Source of the DNA: Niallia circulans NBRC 13626
GTDB taxonomy: Bacteria; Bacillota; Bacilli; Bacillales; Cytobacillaceae
Length of the DNA: 64,000 bases
Assembly: GCF_001591585.1 (NCBI RefSeq)
Contig: NZ_BCVE01000014.1
Location: forward strand, 43,821-107,820
Reading direction: 5' to 3'
Positions 61,911-64,000 of the stretch are shown piece by piece. A program made the position numbers and the translations under genes. The notes beneath the pieces were generated by a model. It made no database searches. It was given only the letters and a program-made list of their open reading frames with translations, and was not told the origin of the DNA. Numbering within the stretch: position 1 is the first letter of the stretch; the number at the start of each line of letters is the position of its first letter.

Positions 61911-62027
61911 TTAATTAGCAGTATTTTTGCGGCAATAGTAATACCAGCATTGATTCAACAGCTTGACTTGATAGCTATTTTTTTCATAGAAAGCTTTTTT
62001 GATTTGGTTTTGTAACCAATTAGGCAT
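61911..62027 (-). CDS. cmpA: Cortex morphogenetic protein CmpA
   Basis: 38 residues, MPNWLQNQIKKAFYEKNS..., ending in the Cys/Tyr/Trp-rich NQCWYYYCRK stretch. It closely resembles the 37-residue CmpA of B. subtilis, which links spore coat and cortex assembly during sporulation. AAGGAG lies eight bases before the ATG. The position between tex and sprT on the opposite strand is also the B. subtilis arrangement. It is a strong sign that the organism makes endospores. Confidence 0.92.
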   Translation of the reverse strand: MPNWLQNQIKKAFYEKNSYQVKLLNQCWYYYCRKNTAN

Positions 62028-62248
62028 TATATTCACTCCTTGTTTTTTGATTTTGGCTAGCTAAAAAAAGATAAATTTGCTTTAGCCTTTCATGCCGATA
62101 ACTAAAAAAGGTAGAAAATTGCCTAGTTTAAGGTGAGATTATAGAATTATCAATTTAACATAATTACATGATTGTGTACGTTTTAGTAAGTTATAAAACT
62201 ATTGTATGCTATAATAGTTTGTCTTGTTGAGGAGGAATGAGCGGTACG

Positions 62249-62725
62249 ATGACAAATGAGGAATTGCAAAAGTTAGTGGAGAATATATCGTGGGATTACT
62301 TTAAAAGAAGTTTTGAGCACAAGGCAATTTTTAATCCGCGATTAAGAACCACTGGTGGAAGATATTTGTTAAGCACTCATAATATTGAAATCAATAAAAC
62401 ATATTATGATCTGATGGGTTTGGATGAATTAGTAGGGATTATAAAACATGAATTATGTCATTATCATCTTCATTTATTAAACAAAGGATATCAGCACAAG
62501 GATGCCGATTTTAAATCTCTTCTAAAAATGGTAGGTGGTCCAAGATATTGTTCACCGTTACCAGTTGAAAGTAAGAGAGGGAAATCGAAGAAAATACTTA
62601 TTTACTCTTGTGTTTCCTGTAAACAGCAATATACGAGAAGAAAAAGAATGGATATAAAAAAGTATGTTTGTGGGAAATGTAAGGGAAGATTAAAATTAGA
62701 AGAAGTGATTCAGATGGATAAGTAA
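62249..62725 (+). CDS. ydcK: SprT-like zinc metalloprotease-family protein (YdcK)
   Basis: 158 residues. HELCHYHLHLL holds the HExxH-type zinc motif (HELCH), preceded by NPRLRTTGGRYLLSTHNIEINK, the SprT hallmark. A C-terminal zinc ribbon has Cys pairs CVSCKQQ and CGKCKGR. ATG 62249 is chosen since GAGGAGG is only one base from the ATG at 62237; the latter remains possible. Function of the bacillary protein is unknown. Confidence 0.9.
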   Translation: MTNEELQKLVENISWDYFKRSFEHKAIFNPRLRTTGGRYLLSTHNIEINKTYYDLMGLDELVGIIKHELCHYHLHLLNKGYQHKDADFKSLLKMVGGPRYCSPLPVESKRGKSKKILIYSCVSCKQQYTRRKRMDIKKYVCGKCKGRLKLEEVIQMDK

Positions 62726-62770
62726 TGAAAGATGGATGGATTGTGTTTTAAAAAAAGTTTTGAAAGGTGC

Positions 62771-62799
62771 TTGACTTATTATTTATATGTCCTTATAAT
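62771..62799 (+). promoter_or_regulatory. Strong sigma-A promoter of the tRNA operon
   Basis: TTGACT (62771-62776), 17-base spacer, TATAAT (62794-62799), about 80 bases before the first tRNA. Confidence 0.85.
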
Positions 62800-62881
62800 G
62801 TAAAGAGTCGACAAGAGAGCAGTTGTTATAACGCTGCTAGTGATTGTTTCTTTTGATAACAAATATGTCGATGACAATTAT

Positions 62882-62956
62882 TCCGCAGTAGCTCAGTGGT
62901 AGAGCATTCGGCTGTTAACCGAACGGTCGTAGGTTCGAGTCCTACCTGCGGAGCCA
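62882..62956 (+). tRNA. tRNA-Asn(GTT)
   Basis: Cloverleaf with acceptor TCCGCAG/CTGCGGA, anticodon loop CTGTTAA, T-loop GGTTCGAGTCC; CCA encoded. Confidence 0.97.
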
Positions 62957-62963
62957 TTTTTTT

Positions 62964-63054
62964 GGGGAAGTACTCAAGAGGCTGAAGAGGCGCCCCTGCT
63001 AAGGGTGTAGGTCGCGTAAGCGGCGCGAGGGTTCAAATCCCTCCTTCTCCGCCA
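62964..63054 (+). tRNA. tRNA-Ser(GCT)
   Basis: Long variable arm, acceptor GGGGAAG/CTTCTCC with one G-U pair, anticodon loop CTGCTAA; CCA encoded. Confidence 0.96.
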
Positions 63055-63076
63055 GAAAGCAATTTGGTGGTATTAT

Positions 63077-63148
63077 GGCCCGTTGGTCAAGCGGTTAAGA
63101 CACCGCCCTTTCACGGCGGTAACACGGGTTCGAATCCCGTACGGGTCA
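63077..63148 (+). tRNA. tRNA-Glu(TTC)
   Basis: Acceptor GGCCCGT/ACGGGTC, anticodon loop CTTTCAC; CCA is not encoded. Confidence 0.96.
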
Positions 63149-63171
63149 TTTATTATTTTATAAAAAAGTTT

Positions 63172-63248
63172 GGTCCGGTAGTTCAGTTGGTTAGAATGCC
63201 TGCCTGTCACGCAGGAGGTCGCGGGTTCGAGTCCCGTCCGGACCGCCA
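63172..63248 (+). tRNA. tRNA-Asp(GTC)
   Basis: Acceptor GGTCCGG/CCGGACC, anticodon loop CTGTCAC; CCA encoded. Confidence 0.97.
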
Positions 63249-63262
63249 TTTATATTTAATAT

Positions 63263-63337
63263 TGGGCTATAGCCAAGCGGTAAGGCAACGGACTTTGACT
63301 CCGTCATTCGTTGGTTCGAATCCAGCTAGCCCAGCCA
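63263..63337 (+). tRNA. tRNA-Gln(TTG)
   Basis: Acceptor TGGGCTA/TAGCCCA, anticodon loop CTTTGAC; CCA encoded. Confidence 0.97.
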
Positions 63338-63338
63338 A

Positions 63339-63414
63339 GAGCCATTAGCTCAGTCGGTAGAGCATCTGACTTTTAATCAGAGGGTCGGAGGTTCGAATCC
63401 TCCATGGCTCACCA
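63339..63414 (+). tRNA. tRNA-Lys(TTT)
   Basis: Acceptor GAGCCAT/ATGGCTC, anticodon loop CTTTTAA; CCA encoded. Only one base separates it from tRNA-Gln. Confidence 0.97.
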
Positions 63415-63430
63415 TTATATATTAGAATAA

Positions 63431-63515
63431 GCGGGTGTGGCGGAATTGGCAGACGCACTAGACTTAGGATCTAGCGCCGCAAGGCGTGGGGGTTCGACTC
63501 CCTTCACCCGCACCA
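63431..63515 (+). tRNA. tRNA-Leu(TAG)
   Basis: Acceptor GCGGGTG/CACCCGC, anticodon loop CTTAGGA, long variable arm; CCA encoded. Confidence 0.97.
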
Positions 63516-63571
63516 TCTAATTTGATGAACGAAACAGATTTATGAATGTACAATGGATCATCTCTTATAGT

Positions 63572-63655
<84 letters not shown>

Positions 63656-63667
63656 TCAAAAAAAGTG

Positions 63668-63696
63668 TTGACAGCCGATAAAAAATATTGTATGAT
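63668..63696 (+). promoter_or_regulatory. Internal sigma-A promoter within the tRNA cluster
   Basis: TTGACA (63668-63673), 17-base spacer, TATGAT (63691-63696), just after tRNA-Leu(GAG). Confidence 0.8.
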
Positions 63697-63719
63697 TATA
63701 AAGTCGCTTTCGGAAATAT

Positions 63720-63796
<77 letters not shown>

Positions 63797-63800
63797 TATT

Positions 63801-63877
63801 CGGGAAGTAGCTCAGCTTGGTAGAGCACTTGGTTTGGGACCAAGGGGTCGCAGGTTCGAATCCTGTCTTCCCGACCA
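63801..63877 (+). tRNA. tRNA-Pro(TGG)
   Basis: Acceptor CGGGAAG/CTTCCCG, anticodon loop TTTGGGA; CCA encoded. Confidence 0.97.
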
Positions 63878-63917
63878 TGAATGTTCGTCAAGCAAAAAAG
63901 TATATCACTCTTATTAT

Positions 63918-63991
63918 GCGGGTGTAGTTTAATGGTAAAACCTCAGCCTTCCAAGCTGATGTCGTGGGTTCGATTCCCATCACCCGCTCCA
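63918..63991 (+). tRNA. tRNA-Gly(TCC)
   Basis: Acceptor GCGGGTG/CACCCGC, anticodon loop CTTCCAA; CCA encoded. The cluster may continue beyond the window. Confidence 0.97.
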
Positions 63992-64000
63992 TTTTATTTT

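Noticed and set aside
63064..63348. 94-codon and other frames across the tRNA cluster
   Set aside because: They are readings through tRNA-Glu, tRNA-Asp and tRNA-Gln genes.

Overview
The window reads as chromosomal DNA of a low-GC, endospore-forming Bacillaceae (Bacillus sensu lato). The support is the gene order ddl-murF-cshA-ydbS-ydbT-ydcA-acpS-ydcC-alr-ndoAI-ndoA-rsb/sigB-ydcI(tex)-cmpA-ydcK-tRNAs, which matches the B. subtilis chromosome, together with Bacillus-type ribosome binding sites, many TTG/GTG starts and the sporulation gene cmpA. The first two thirds is a more species-specific assortment. I recognise no prophage or insertion sequence.

Layout. 1-1.7 kb: end of the menaquinol oxidase operon qoxBCD. 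1.8-5.8 kb: Fur-boxed siderophore importer yclNOPQ (petrobactin type). 6-7.9 kb: an oxidoreductase and a ROK fructokinase. 8.2-12.3 kb: an orphan sensor kinase, then htrA behind five TTC-core motifs phased at 11 bp, then a PrsA-like foldase; this looks like a secretion-stress block. 12.4-14.5 kb: peptide deformylase, a secreted protein of six 28-residue repeats and a small basic protein. 14.7-19.2 kb: XRE-cupin regulator with potABCD polyamine uptake, behind a large palindrome at the start of the transcript. 19.3-26.3 kb: YibQ-type deacetylase, then a minus-strand run (TM-helix channel-like gene with a sigma-B promoter, ktrC, dps with a PerR box, rodA-type SEDS gene, mgtE). 26.5-28 kb: a guanine-class riboswitch, apparently of ON architecture, in front of an amidohydrolase. 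28.6-30.1 kb: an unknown gene and sfsA.

30.2-41.6 kb: a cobalamin riboswitch and a 13-gene operon for corrinoid uptake, remodelling and nucleotide-loop assembly: btuF, btuC, a btuD-cbiZ fusion, cbiB, cobD, cobU, cbiP, cobS, cobC, a degenerate CobU paralogue, pduO-type adenosyltransferase, cblT and cblS. No corrin-ring genes are present, so this is salvage; CblT/CblS would supply the lower ligand from imported alpha-ribazole.

41.9-62.7 kb: conserved housekeeping block (cell wall, RNA helicase, rhomboid, AcpS, Alr, MazEF-type NdoAI/NdoA, sigma-B module, Tex, CmpA, SprT). The sigma-B module has rsbSTUVW-sigB-rsbX but no rsbR; its place holds a perfect 25-bp inverted repeat and the operon promoter. 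62.8-64 kb: eleven tRNA genes; the tRNA-Leu(GAG) carries an uninterrupted copy of what I recall as the ICEBs1 attachment core.

The best leads are the guanine-type ON switch, the phased boxes before htrA, the missing rsbR with its hairpin, the sigma-B promoter on the channel-like gene, and two intergenic arrays of 21-bp repeats.
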